52,064 bases of DNA from Clostridia bacterium (GTDB lineage: Bacteria > Bacillota > Clostridia > Christensenellales > CAG-917), in NCBI GenBank assembly GCA_900754695.1, contig CAAEDU010000044.1, positions 1-52,064 of the forward strand, given 5' to 3'. Shown here piece after piece: positions 7,802 to 15,209 of the stretch. The first letter of the stretch is position 1, and every line of letters starts with the position of its first letter. The notes under the pieces were generated by a model. That model had not been told where the DNA came from. It saw only the letters and a program-made list of their open reading frames with translations, and did not search any database. Both the position numbers and the translations under genes were made by a program.

Positions 7802-9522
7802 TTCCTCTCCGCCATGACGGCGTTCGCCGCCTTAAGGATATTCTCTTTGAGTTCGGGCGAAAGTTTGCCCGTGCCCGCGATCTCCGCCGAAAACTCGGGG
7901 TGTCTCTCCTCGAGCGCGGCGATGAGCCTCTCCGCCTCGGCGTTGATGCGGGCGGGCGGGACGCTCTCGAAGACGTGCCCGAGCGCACACACCAGCAACA
8001 GCACTTCCTGCGCCTGCGTATAGGGCTTGCATTGCGGCTGACGCAACAGTCTCATGAGCCCCTGTCCGTAGAAGAGCTGCTTGCGCGTGAGCTCGTCCAA
8101 GTCGCCCGCAAACTGCATGAAGACCTCCATCTCGCGGTATTGCGCAAGGTCGAGACGGAGGGAGCCGACCGCCTTTTTCACCGCCGGCGTCTGCGCGTTT
8201 CCGCCCACTCGGGAGACGGAAAGACCGACGTTGACGGCGGGGCGCTGTCCCTCGAAAAAGAGCTCGCTCTCGAGGAATATCTGCCCGTCCGTGATGGAGA
8301 TGACATTGGTGGGGATATAGGCGGAAACGTCGCCCGCCTGGGTCTCGACGACGGGAAGCGCGGTCATGCTGCCCCCGCCGAGCTCGTCGGAGAGGTGCGC
8401 CGCGCGCTCCAACAGTCTGGAATGCAGATAAAAGACGTCGCCGGGATAAGCCTCGCGCCCGGGAGCGCGCTCCAAAAGCAGGCTGAGGGTGCGGTACGCC
8501 ACCGCGTGTTTGCTCAGGTCGTCATAGACGATCAAGACGTCCTTGCCCGAATACATGAAATATTCCGCAAGCGCGCAGCCCGCATAGGGGGCGATATACT
8601 GCATGGGGGCGGACTCCCCCGCGCCCGCGGTGAGGATGACGGTGTAGTCGAGGACGCCGTAGCGTTTCAGCATATCCGCAAGCCGCACGACGGAGGAAGT
8701 CTTCTGCCCTATGGCGACATAGATGCAGATGACGCCCTTACCTTTCTGATTGATGATGGTGTCGAGGGCGATGGCGGTCTTGCCCGTCTGTCTGTCCCCG
8801 ATGATGAGCTCGCGCTGACCCCTGCCGATGGGGAAGAGGGCGTCCACGACGAGCAGCCCCGTCTCCATGGGCTTGTTGACGGGCTGACGGTCGACGATGC
8901 CGGGAGCGGGACACTCGATGGGACGATAGCCGTCCGCCTCGATCGCACCCTCGTCGTCCACGGGCTCGCCGAGCGCGTTGATCACTCTGCCGAGGAAACC
9001 GTCCCCTACGGGGACGCCCGCGGTCTTGCCCGTGCGGTGCACGGCGCTTCCCGCCGTGACGTCGCGGCTGTCGCCGAACATGATCACGCCCACGCTGTCC
9101 CGCCGGAGCTCCTGCACCATGCCCTTCACTCCGCACTCGAAGATGACGATCTCGCCGTAAGTGGCGTGCGCGAGCCCGTCCACTCTGGCGATGCCGTCGC
9201 CGACGGAAAGCACTCTGCCGCGCTCTTCGGAAAGCACTTCGGGCGACCACTCGTCGACCGCCTTTCGGATGAGAGGGATGACATTGCTCTCGGAAAGTGC
9301 GAGAGAGGCGAGTTTGTTTTTGAGCTGAGTCAGCCTGCCGCCCGCGCTCCAATCATAGACGTCTCCCCCGACTTCCAGCCCGAAGCCGCCGGGATAGGCG
9401 GAACTGCGCACCCATTCAAGCTCCGTATCTCCGTATTTTTCCGTGAGAAAACGCACGAAACGCGCAAATTGCGCGTCCGAGGGACGGGATTCGGAATAAA
9501 GGACCGCCTTAATCTTTGCCAT
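7798..9522 (-). CDS. atpA: Fused ATP synthase delta C-terminal domain and alpha subunit
   Basis: A 574-residue protein, about 70 residues longer than a normal alpha chain. Residues ~75-574 are a complete alpha subunit: an N-terminal beta-barrel (GRVLSVGDGIARVDGLA), Walker A GDRQTGKT, the alpha Arg region (SVSRVGGNAQTPAVKK) and the C-terminal helical bundle. Residues ~1-72 are not alpha-like. They match the end of subunit delta: a helix, then LEWVRSSAYPGGFGLEVGG and DVYDWSAGGRLTQLKNKL, which follows the delta signature of GG, a hydrophobic strand, D-x-S and L..LK..L. The N-terminal helical domain of delta is absent and no separate atpH lies in the operon. Start at 9522 has AAAGGAAA upstream; the longer in-frame start at 9576 would lie within atpF. 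Overlaps atpF by 14 nt. Confidence 0.9.
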   Translation of the reverse strand: MAKIKAVLYSESRPSDAQFARFVRFLTEKYGDTELEWVRSSAYPGGFGLEVGGDVYDWSAGGRLTQLKNKLASLALSESNVIPLIRKAVDEWSPEVLSEERGRVLSVGDGIARVDGLAHATYGEIVIFECGVKGMVQELRRDSVGVIMFGDSRDVTAGSAVHRTGKTAGVPVGDGFLGRVINALGEPVDDEGAIEADGYRPIECPAPGIVDRQPVNKPMETGLLVVDALFPIGRGQRELIIGDRQTGKTAIALDTIINQKGKGVICIYVAIGQKTSSVVRLADMLKRYGVLDYTVILTAGAGESAPMQYIAPYAGCALAEYFMYSGKDVLIVYDDLSKHAVAYRTLSLLLERAPGREAYPGDVFYLHSRLLERAAHLSDELGGGSMTALPVVETQAGDVSAYIPTNVISITDGQIFLESELFFEGQRPAVNVGLSVSRVGGNAQTPAVKKAVGSLRLDLAQYREMEVFMQFAGDLDELTRKQLFYGQGLMRLLRQPQCKPYTQAQEVLLLVCALGHVFESVPPARINAEAERLIAALEERHPEFSAEIAGTGKLSPELKENILKAANAVMAERK

Positions 9523-10003
9523 CTTGTTTTCCTTTTTCGGCAGCGGCGAGGAATTCCTCATAAGCCGCGTCCACATCGTTTGCGGGACCGACTTTTTCGG
9601 CGATCTTGCCCACTATATCGCGGATGTCGTCGCCCGCCTTGCCGACGATGCGGTCATGTTCTTTGACTGCCGCGGCTTTCGCATCGGCGACTATCTTTTC
9701 CGCTTCCGCTTCCGCGGCCTGCATCCTTTCTTTGCGCGCGTTTTCCGCCGACAAAGCCGCCTCGTGCTTCATGGACGCGATCTCCTCCTCCGCGCGGGCG
9801 AGCTTGTCATCATACTCGCGACGGGAGTTTTCGGCATCCTCTTTGGCTTTCGCGGTGTCAGCCTCGCGCTCGGCGTAAGCGTCCTCCCTCTTCTTCATAA
9901 ACTTCTTGACAGGCTTATAAAGCAGCAGGTAAAGCCCGACGCCGAGAATGAGGAAATTGAACAGATGCAGCAGGATCTGCTGCCAATCGATGTTGAGAGG
10001 CAT
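9509..10003 (-). CDS. atpF: F-type ATP synthase subunit b
   Basis: A 164-residue peripheral-stalk subunit. One N-terminal membrane helix (residues ~10-30, LHLFNFLILGVGLYLLLYKP) is followed by the hallmark basic turn PVKKFMKKRE, then a long charged coiled coil rich in Ala, Glu and Lys (residues ~35-145). It anchors the stator to subunit a and contacts delta. Because delta here survives only as a domain on alpha, this b dimer would bind alpha's own N-terminal extension. The 3' end overlaps the atpA start by 14 nt. Length is normal. Confidence 0.94.
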   Translation of the reverse strand: MPLNIDWQQILLHLFNFLILGVGLYLLLYKPVKKFMKKREDAYAEREADTAKAKEDAENSRREYDDKLARAEEEIASMKHEAALSAENARKERMQAAEAEAEKIVADAKAAAVKEHDRIVGKAGDDIRDIVGKIAEKVGPANDVDAAYEEFLAAAEKGKQDGKD

Positions 10004-10012
10004 ATCCGCTCC

Positions 10013-10456
10013 TTAAAGCACGAAGATGATGAGGATGGCGATGATGAGCGCGTAGATGATGGCGGTCTCGATGAAGACGAGACCGAGCATCATGCTCGAA
10101 CGCACATCGTTCTTCGCCTCGGGCTGACGGGCGATGCTCTCGTTGGACTTCGCGACGGCGATGCCCATGCCGATGGCGCCTGCCGCTGCCGCAAGACCGA
10201 CCGCGATCGCCGCAGCGAGAGCGATCATGCCCTTGTTGTCTTCCGCAGGTGCGGCGGGAGTCTCATCCTCCGCGGGCGCCTGAACGGCGTCATCCGCCTC
10301 GCCCTCCGCCTCCGTCACGACGTCGGTGCCCGCTTCGGGCTCGGCTGCCGCGACATCTCCCGTGAACGCGATGCCGAGGACGACTCCGAGGGCGGCGAGA
10401 GCCACGATGAGCATGACTGCTGCGGCAATGATCTTCAGATTGATCGCTTTTTTCAT
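10013..10456 (-). CDS. atpE: F-type ATP synthase subunit c with long N-terminal extension
   Basis: A 147-residue protein, roughly twice the size of a usual c subunit. Residues ~73-147 are a normal two-helix c hairpin with the polar loop SIARQPEAKND and the ion-binding Glu in VFIETAIIYA. Ahead of this lie a hydrophobic helix or signal-like segment (residues ~7-31) and an Ala/Glu/Asp-rich linker (~35-70). By alignment from memory with sodium-binding c rings, the Glu is followed by Thr (as in ET/ES sites), but the helix-1 Gln is replaced by Met. Ion specificity is therefore unclear, with protons somewhat favoured. Separated by 1 nt from atpB. Confidence 0.93.
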   Translation of the reverse strand: MKKAINLKIIAAAVMLIVALAALGVVLGIAFTGDVAAAEPEAGTDVVTEAEGEADDAVQAPAEDETPAAPAEDNKGMIALAAAIAVGLAAAAGAIGMGIAVAKSNESIARQPEAKNDVRSSMMLGLVFIETAIIYALIIAILIIFVL

Positions 10457-10457
10457 A

Positions 10458-11351
10458 TCAAACCTCTTGAACTGCGGTCTGCGCGCTGCCGTGAGAGTGA
10501 CGCGCGCGTCTGCGTTCCTTCTTTTTCTTGTGATAGGGTTCCGAGACCTCGCCGTAGAACAGCGAAGTCAGCATGACCAGGACGTAAGTCTGTATGAGTG
10601 CGTGCATGAGCGTGAACAGCACCCCGACGATGACGGGCAGCACGAAGCTCAACGCGAGATAATAATAGACGAGTTCGGTGACGAGCAGCCCGGAGAGCAT
10701 GGCTCCGAAGAGACGGAAGCTCATGGAGATGGGCAGAGAGAAATCTTTCAGAGTGCGCCCCACTCCCCTGAGACCCGCTCCCGCTATGCCGCCCGAGAGG
10801 ATGACGAAGTAGGAGAGGAAGCCGAGCGCGATGGCGGCGTTGATGTCCGCAAGCGGCGCCGGGAGAGACATCGAGTGCCCGGCGGTGGAGACTACGGGGA
10901 TGCCGACAAGCTCGAACACGGTGCCCACAAAGATATAGCACCCTGCGGCAAAGATGTACGCGCCGAGGAAGCCGTTGCGGTGGGGACTGTTGCCCTTTGC
11001 GAGCCCGTCGAAGAGCCCGACGATCGTCTCGATGAAGAGCTGGAATTTGCCGGGGACGCGCTTGAAACGCGGGATGACGAATATGCGCACAACGGCTGCA
11101 AAACCCAGCAAAAGTATGGTCACCGCAATGGCGGAAATGAGAGCGGGATTGACCTCGAGCCCAAAGAGAGAGATCTTGTTCTCGCCGTGCAGGACGGCGT
11201 CATTCATCACTTCGGAGATGTCCTCGGGGTTGGTGTAAAGGGGATCGGTAAAGACGATGCCGATGACGAGCGCGACGAAAATGACGGCTATGACGGCGAT
11301 CGCGACGATCTTTTTCTTCTTCTGCACTACGCTTTTTGTCTCTTGCGACAT
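10458..11351 (-). CDS. atpB: F-type ATP synthase subunit a
   Basis: A 297-residue membrane subunit forming the ion half-channels with the c ring. There are about six hydrophobic helices, including FQLFIETIVGLFDGLAKG, ISMSFRLFGAMLSGLLV with the essential Arg of the family (SxRLFGNxxaG), and the last helix HALIQTYVLVMLTSLFYG, all typical of AtpB. The start at 11351 is preceded by GGAGGGACC; an upstream ATG lacks a ribosome site. First gene of the operon; no atpI or atpZ is seen before it. A near-consensus promoter lies 25 nt upstream. The N-terminus is lysine-rich before the first helix, and the C-terminal tail after YHKKKKERRRARH is unusually basic. Confidence 0.95.
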   Translation of the reverse strand: MSQETKSVVQKKKKIVAIAVIAVIFVALVIGIVFTDPLYTNPEDISEVMNDAVLHGENKISLFGLEVNPALISAIAVTILLLGFAAVVRIFVIPRFKRVPGKFQLFIETIVGLFDGLAKGNSPHRNGFLGAYIFAAGCYIFVGTVFELVGIPVVSTAGHSMSLPAPLADINAAIALGFLSYFVILSGGIAGAGLRGVGRTLKDFSLPISMSFRLFGAMLSGLLVTELVYYYLALSFVLPVIVGVLFTLMHALIQTYVLVMLTSLFYGEVSEPYHKKKKERRRARHSHGSAQTAVQEV

Positions 11352-11375
11352 GGTCCCTCCGACTTGTCGAACACG

Positions 11376-11404
11376 ATTATATTCCCAAACGCACGGATTG
11401 GCAA
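11376..11404 (-). promoter_or_regulatory. ATP synthase operon promoter
   Basis: -35 TTGCCA (11399-11404), 17-nt spacer, -10 TATAAT (11376-11381), 25 nt ahead of the atpB start. The -35 hexamer is identical to that of nrdA. Confidence 0.75.
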
Positions 11405-11442
11405 ACGCTTGACGCACATTTCTCTCTTCTTATTCTTCTCAA

Positions 11443-11462
11443 AAAGGAATATATATTCCTTT
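11443..11462. repeat. 20-bp perfect palindrome upstream of the atp promoter
   Basis: AAAGGAATAT followed by its exact reverse complement, 39 nt upstream of the -35 box. It could be an operator or the residue of a small terminator. The remaining gap 11463-11645 contains another hairpin-forming stretch near 11613-11634 and no credible gene. Confidence 0.4.
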
Positions 11463-11645
11463 CCGAGCCGCTGAGCAGCCCTGAATAGCGCGGAAACGCG
11501 CGTCTTTTTAGTGGTTTTCCGCCATTTTTACACATGTTGCCCCCGGATATGAAACGACCCGTTCGGCGCCGCAGATCTCCGCCCTTCGGGAACAGCAACG
11601 CTCCGCGCTCCTTAAAAAGCGGAAAATTCACTTTTTCCGCAAAGG

Positions 11646-11671
11646 AAAACCCGCCTCGAAAGGCGGGTTTT
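11646..11671 (-). terminator. Terminator of the GPH symporter gene
   Basis: An 11-bp stem (11646-11656 with 11661-11671) with a CGAA loop. T-runs lie on both sides, so it may work in either direction. It follows the symporter stop codon by 17 nt. Confidence 0.8.
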
Positions 11672-11688
11672 CATCGGACCGCAGGGGT

Positions 11689-13710
11689 CTACTCTTCTTT
11701 GTCCTCATCATCGGGAGGAGTCTCGGTGACCGTGACGGTGACCTCCTCTTCCTCGGTGCCGTCGGAGGTGACGGTGGTGTCGACGGTCTCGTCCACCGTG
11801 ACGGTGCTGCCGTCCGCGCCCTCCGCCACGAGTTTAGCCTCGTTGCGACGCTTGATCTCGGCGACTGCCTCCTGCTGCTCCTTCTCGTTGAACTTGTAGA
11901 AGAAGATGGGGACGGCGGAGAGGATGAAGCTCAGAGCCGCGACCAGCATGAGCATGATCCACATGACGTCTTTGCCGCTTGCGTCCAGCGCGCCGGGGTT
12001 GTTGGCGGTGACGCCCGCGAGATAGTAACCCATGACGCCGATGAACGCGCCGATCGCCATACCGATCTTGTTGATGAAGGTCTGCATCGCGAAGCAGATG
12101 CCTTCCGCTCTCTCGCCCGTCTTGAGCTCGAGATACTCGATGGTGTCGCCGATCATGGCGTAGGAAACGATGTTGGTGAGACCGGACGGGATGCCGGAGA
12201 CGACGATGGCAAGCAGCGCGATGACGAGAGTCGCCGTCGAGGTGTAGTTGCCTTTGTCGATCGCCATACCGACGATGAACGCGATGAGGAGAGCCACGCC
12301 GCCCGCGATATTCGTCCAGATGTAGGACTGTTTCTTGCCTATCTTCTTGGTGAGATAAGGCACCAGGAGCGAGGCGATGAGTCCGCCGGGGACGATGGCG
12401 ATGGTGACCAGAGTGTAGAGACCTTCGCCGTGCATTCCTATGAAGTTGACGCTGTCAAGGACATATTTGCAGAAGTAGAGTCCGCCCGTGTAGGTGAAGA
12501 CCATTCTCGCCGCGCCCAGGATGCCGGAGATGACGATGAGCATGAGGGGCTTGTTCTTGAACAGCAGGGAGAGGTTGTGCTTGAGAGACGGGGGTTTGAC
12601 GTTATCCAGTTCGCTCGTCCTCTCCTTCGTGAATTTGAAGCCGACGAAGAAGAGAGGCATACCGACCGCGACACAGATGATCGCCGCCACGAAGTAGATG
12701 TAGCTGAGGTCATTCTGCTTTTCGCTGAGAGTGCCGTCCAGGATCTTCTGAAGATCGTTCGCCGTCCATTCGCTCATGGGCTTGTCGTTTATCAGCTCGC
12801 CGCCTTCGCTGTCCTTGCCTTCGTAAACGGCTTTCGCCTCGAGATACGCGTTGTATACTGCGGAATCCTTGCCGAACTCTTTCAAAATGAAGTTTTCAAG
12901 CGTGCCGTAGTTTGCGGTGATGTTCGCAAACGTGCCGTCACGGTTGGCGTCAAAGTTGAGAGAAAAATCTTCGGTTTTGTCTCCGTCCTTGTCCACATCC
13001 GCAAGGTCGGGGACGATGATCTCGCCGCCCTCGCTGTCCACCGCGAACTGGATCTGGGAAACGATGCCCTGATAGGCGTTGATGTTGGTCTGCAAAGTGC
13101 CGGTCATACCGCTGGTGACCTGAGGCACCACGATGGTGACGATGCCCGCGCCCGCCGTGCACAGCAGACGCGCTATGGTCAGCAGGTTGCCGCGGCGGAA
13201 GGTGTCGTTGGACATGCGGGAGTTCAGCCCCCAGTAAGGCACGTCGCAGACGGTGTACACCATGCCCCAGATTATGTACATGACGGACATTGCCGCAAAG
13301 CCGCCGGGGTTGTTGGGGTACCACGGCAGGAAGCACAGGATGGTCACCACCGCGACGGGGATCGCCATCCATTTAAGATAAGGACGGCACTTGCCCCACG
13401 GGGTGCGCGTTCTGTCGACGATGGAGCCCATGATCGGGTCGTTCAATGCGTCGTAAATTCGCGCAAACAGCATGAGCAGCGCGACCGCCAACGCACCGTA
13501 ACCGATCGCATCCGTCATAAAGACGGTCAGATAAGAACCGATGATGGTGCAGATCAGGTTCTGACCGAAGCCGCACAGAGAGTACGCAATGCCCTCTTTC
13601 GGCTGCATTTCGCCGTCGCCGGGATAAGTGCCGAAAAGCTTGTGCCAAATGCTGCGCTTTTCGGTGCCGACCGCGACGGCGCCGTTTTCCATGGTTTTCA
13701 CATCTTCCAT
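11689..13710 (-). CDS. GPH-family (MelB-like) sugar:cation symporter with loop insertion
   Basis: A 673-residue membrane transporter of the glycoside-pentoside-hexuronide family. The N-terminal motif SLCGFGQNLICTIIGSYL and the loop ARIYDALNDPIMGSIVDRTRTPWGK are hallmarks: the aspartates lie in the cation site and the D-P-x-x-G-x-x-x-D-R-T loop is conserved. About twelve helices are visible. The family norm is about 450-480 residues. The excess lies in an insertion of ~130 residues between helices (~205-340), predicted extracellular and containing acidic DVDKDGDKTED and DANRDG runs, and in a Thr/Val/Glu-rich acidic C-terminal tail of ~45 residues. Substrate unknown. An upstream 21-codon ORF overlaps its start. 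Start at 13710 has AAGGCGGG upstream. Confidence 0.85.
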   Translation of the reverse strand: MEDVKTMENGAVAVGTEKRSIWHKLFGTYPGDGEMQPKEGIAYSLCGFGQNLICTIIGSYLTVFMTDAIGYGALAVALLMLFARIYDALNDPIMGSIVDRTRTPWGKCRPYLKWMAIPVAVVTILCFLPWYPNNPGGFAAMSVMYIIWGMVYTVCDVPYWGLNSRMSNDTFRRGNLLTIARLLCTAGAGIVTIVVPQVTSGMTGTLQTNINAYQGIVSQIQFAVDSEGGEIIVPDLADVDKDGDKTEDFSLNFDANRDGTFANITANYGTLENFILKEFGKDSAVYNAYLEAKAVYEGKDSEGGELINDKPMSEWTANDLQKILDGTLSEKQNDLSYIYFVAAIICVAVGMPLFFVGFKFTKERTSELDNVKPPSLKHNLSLLFKNKPLMLIVISGILGAARMVFTYTGGLYFCKYVLDSVNFIGMHGEGLYTLVTIAIVPGGLIASLLVPYLTKKIGKKQSYIWTNIAGGVALLIAFIVGMAIDKGNYTSTATLVIALLAIVVSGIPSGLTNIVSYAMIGDTIEYLELKTGERAEGICFAMQTFINKIGMAIGAFIGVMGYYLAGVTANNPGALDASGKDVMWIMLMLVAALSFILSAVPIFFYKFNEKEQQEAVAEIKRRNEAKLVAEGADGSTVTVDETVDTTVTSDGTEEEEVTVTVTETPPDDEDKEE

Positions 13711-13763
13711 AAAATACCCGCCTTACAAGTTTTTTTGACGATCTTCTCAATACGGATGAGCAT
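13698..13763 (-). CDS. Possible 21-residue upstream ORF overlapping the symporter start
   Basis: ATG at 13763 follows a strong ribosome site (GGAGGGGG, about 6 nt away). The reading frame runs 21 codons, with several Lys/Ile codons (EKIVKKTCKAG), and its stop lies inside the symporter's first codons, so ribosomes finishing it could reinitiate at 13710. A TTGACA box and a TTATAC box lie upstream around 13790-13815. It could be a regulatory leader peptide. Alternatively the RBS may belong to an ancestral start. No homolog is recognised. Confidence 0.4.
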   Translation of the reverse strand: MLIRIEKIVKKTCKAGILWKM

Positions 13764-14181
13764 ATAAATCCCCCTCCGTTAAAAGTATAAAACCACATTT
13801 CCCGACATTTGTCAAACAGCGTTCCGAAAATAGCCCTCAAATTTTTAATTTTAATTTTATGTTCGCCTGTTTGCCGGCGGAGGAGAAGGGATGCCGGACC
13901 GGAATACATAAGGACAAGCGGAACAAGAACGGGACAGCGAGGATGTGTAAATAGTGGAAGGAGGAGGGATGTTCGCCATAAGTATAGAGCTTTGTATGGG
14001 CGCAACATTTTGGCAAACTTCATTGCTCTTTCAAACCATATTAAAGGGCGAAAGCGTCTTGCTACGCAAGCCGCCGAACCCTGCGGCAACAGACTTTTTG
14101 GCACATGTTTAAACAAGTATGTGTCTGGATCTGTCCTTGCGCAAAATGACTTTATGCCGCAAGGGTTCGCATCCTTTACTT
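13764..14181. other. Intergenic gap with no clear gene
   Basis: It starts with an AT-rich stretch containing the symporter promoter region, then shows a GCCGGACCGGAATACA repeat block at 13893-13908. An ATG at 13968 follows GGAGGAGGG and opens a 47-codon frame of low-complexity content that I do not regard as a convincing gene. Nothing else is seen. Confidence 0.4.
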
Positions 14182-14196
14182 CGCCTCCGCCACAAC

Positions 14197-14227
14197 AAAA
14201 AAACGCGCCCCCACGCTGTGGGTTCGC
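14197..14227 (-). terminator. Terminator downstream of tRNA-Ser
   Basis: A GC-rich hairpin (GCG plus CCCAC at 14205-14214 pairing with GTGGG and CGC at 14218-14227) followed on the minus strand by seven U residues. Confidence 0.7.
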
Positions 14228-14239
14228 ATTTTTCTGCTG

Positions 14240-14328
14240 TGGCGGAGGCGGAGGGATTCGAACCCCCGTGGGCTTGCACCCAAACGGTTTTCAAGACCGC
14301 CTCGTTATGACCACTTCGATACGCCTCC
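14240..14328 (-). tRNA. tRNA-Ser (anticodon UGA)
   Basis: An 89-nt class II tRNA with the 3' CCA encoded at 14240-14242. The acceptor stem GGAGGCG pairs with CGCCTCC, the anticodon loop reads CTTGAAA giving UGA, a long variable arm is present, and the T loop is GTTCGAA. It reads UCA and related serine codons. It has its own promoter at 14339-14367 and a terminator at 14197-14227. The 3' acceptor strand with CCA is also complementary to a segment beyond the terminator (14182-14194). Confidence 0.95.
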
Positions 14329-14338
14329 GTATGCGGCA

Positions 14339-14367
14339 ATTATAGTGTAATGCTCGTGCATTGTCAA
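14339..14367 (-). promoter_or_regulatory. tRNA-Ser promoter
   Basis: Perfect consensus: -35 TTGACA (14362-14367), 17-nt spacer, -10 TATAAT (14339-14344), 10 nt before the tRNA 5' end. Confidence 0.85.
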
Positions 14368-14667
14368 CGGTGGGAACGGTCAAATGAAAAGGAAACATAC
14401 ACGCGCCGGCGCTTGACAAGGGATCGCCGAGGGCGATGCGGATGGCGTCAACTTATCTTGCCGCAAAGGTGCGTCGCACACATTGACAAGCGAAACAAGA
14501 GCTTTATGCTCATCATTGTAATACTCAACCCTAAGTTTCGTGCAATACAAAACCGAATATGTGACACGGATCGTGCTGCGACAGCAGGCATTTCCGAAAC
14601 ACTGTTTTAAGTGCTTTTCATCGGTTTGAAAAGAGTCAAGGTGCGAGCGGCGAGGGTCGGTGCAAGG
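14368..14667. other. Non-coding gap with a promoter-like signal
   Basis: TTGACA at 14483-14488, a 16-nt spacer and TATGCT at 14505-14510 suggest a plus-strand start near 14517. A weak hairpin followed by CTTTTC around 14600-14622 might end a ~110-nt transcript. No protein gene is evident. The RNA is a guess. Confidence 0.2.
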
Positions 14668-14739
14668 TTATTTGCAGCCCGAAATGAGTGCCTTGAAGAA
14701 GTAGAAGATGACTGCGATGACAAAGAGTACGAGCGTCAT
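14668..14739 (-). CDS. Possible 23-residue single-pass membrane peptide
   Basis: ATG at 14739 follows a strong Shine-Dalgarno (CGGAGGG, 7 nt spacing). The peptide starts MTLVLFVIAVIFYFFK and ends ALISGCK, so it is a single hydrophobic helix with a positive, Cys-containing C-terminus. There is no recognised homolog. Such a well-placed ribosome site before a pure transmembrane segment, inside a gap with no other gene, argues for a real small protein. It could be a small membrane regulator or a type I toxin-like peptide. The flanking sequence 14740-15121 contains a 9-bp hairpin (14955-14978) and no convincing gene. Confidence 0.45.
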   Translation of the reverse strand: MTLVLFVIAVIFYFFKALISGCK

Positions 14740-15121
14740 GGTGTTCCCTCCGAAACGGGGGTTTTCCCCTGTCTTCGATGTCATGTCAGCACGCTTAATG
14801 TCCCGAAAACGTTCCGCAACTCCGAAAAAACGGATTTGGATGATATTGCTTTTTTCGGGGGGGCATCGAGACAATGCCGCGGCAGAAGATCACTTGCTCA
14901 GGGGTGCAGGAATATCGCGTCCGTCGATTTTTTTGGCGAGAAAAACGTCGACAATGCCGATACCCTGCCGTATCGGCAAGGCAAACGCCTCTGTTCGAGC
15001 GGAAATCGGCGGCGCCGAACATAGTCAATATTATTACGTTCCGGCAAGCGGCAACGGGATACGGAACCGAAAGGATATCGGAGCGCGCCCCTGCTTTTCC
15101 GCGCTCTTCGCGCGCCTAATC

Positions 15122-15150
15122 TTGACGAAAAGCTATCGATATGGTATATT
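15122..15150 (+). promoter_or_regulatory. Promoter of the membrane protein/kinase/dehydrogenase operon
   Basis: -35 TTGACG (15122-15127), 17-nt spacer, -10 TATATT (15145-15150). The leader contains a GC-rich hairpin (GCGGCGC/GCGCCGC) before the GGGGGAGG ribosome site. Confidence 0.65.
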
Positions 15151-15209
15151 TTCGTTGTGCGGCGCGCTCTGCGCCGCTTGCTTCCGTTGTCACTTAAAGG
15201 GGGAGGAAG

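Noticed and set aside
7798..9522. Sequencing or assembly fusion of atpH and atpA
   Set aside because: The delta N-terminal domain is wholly missing and the atpF-to-atpA overlap leaves no space for it, which does not fit a simple frameshift between two complete genes.
13968..14111. 47-codon plus-strand frame behind GGAGGAGGG
   Set aside because: Good ribosome site but too close to the ATG, no recognisable features, and it lies in a repeat-bearing gap.
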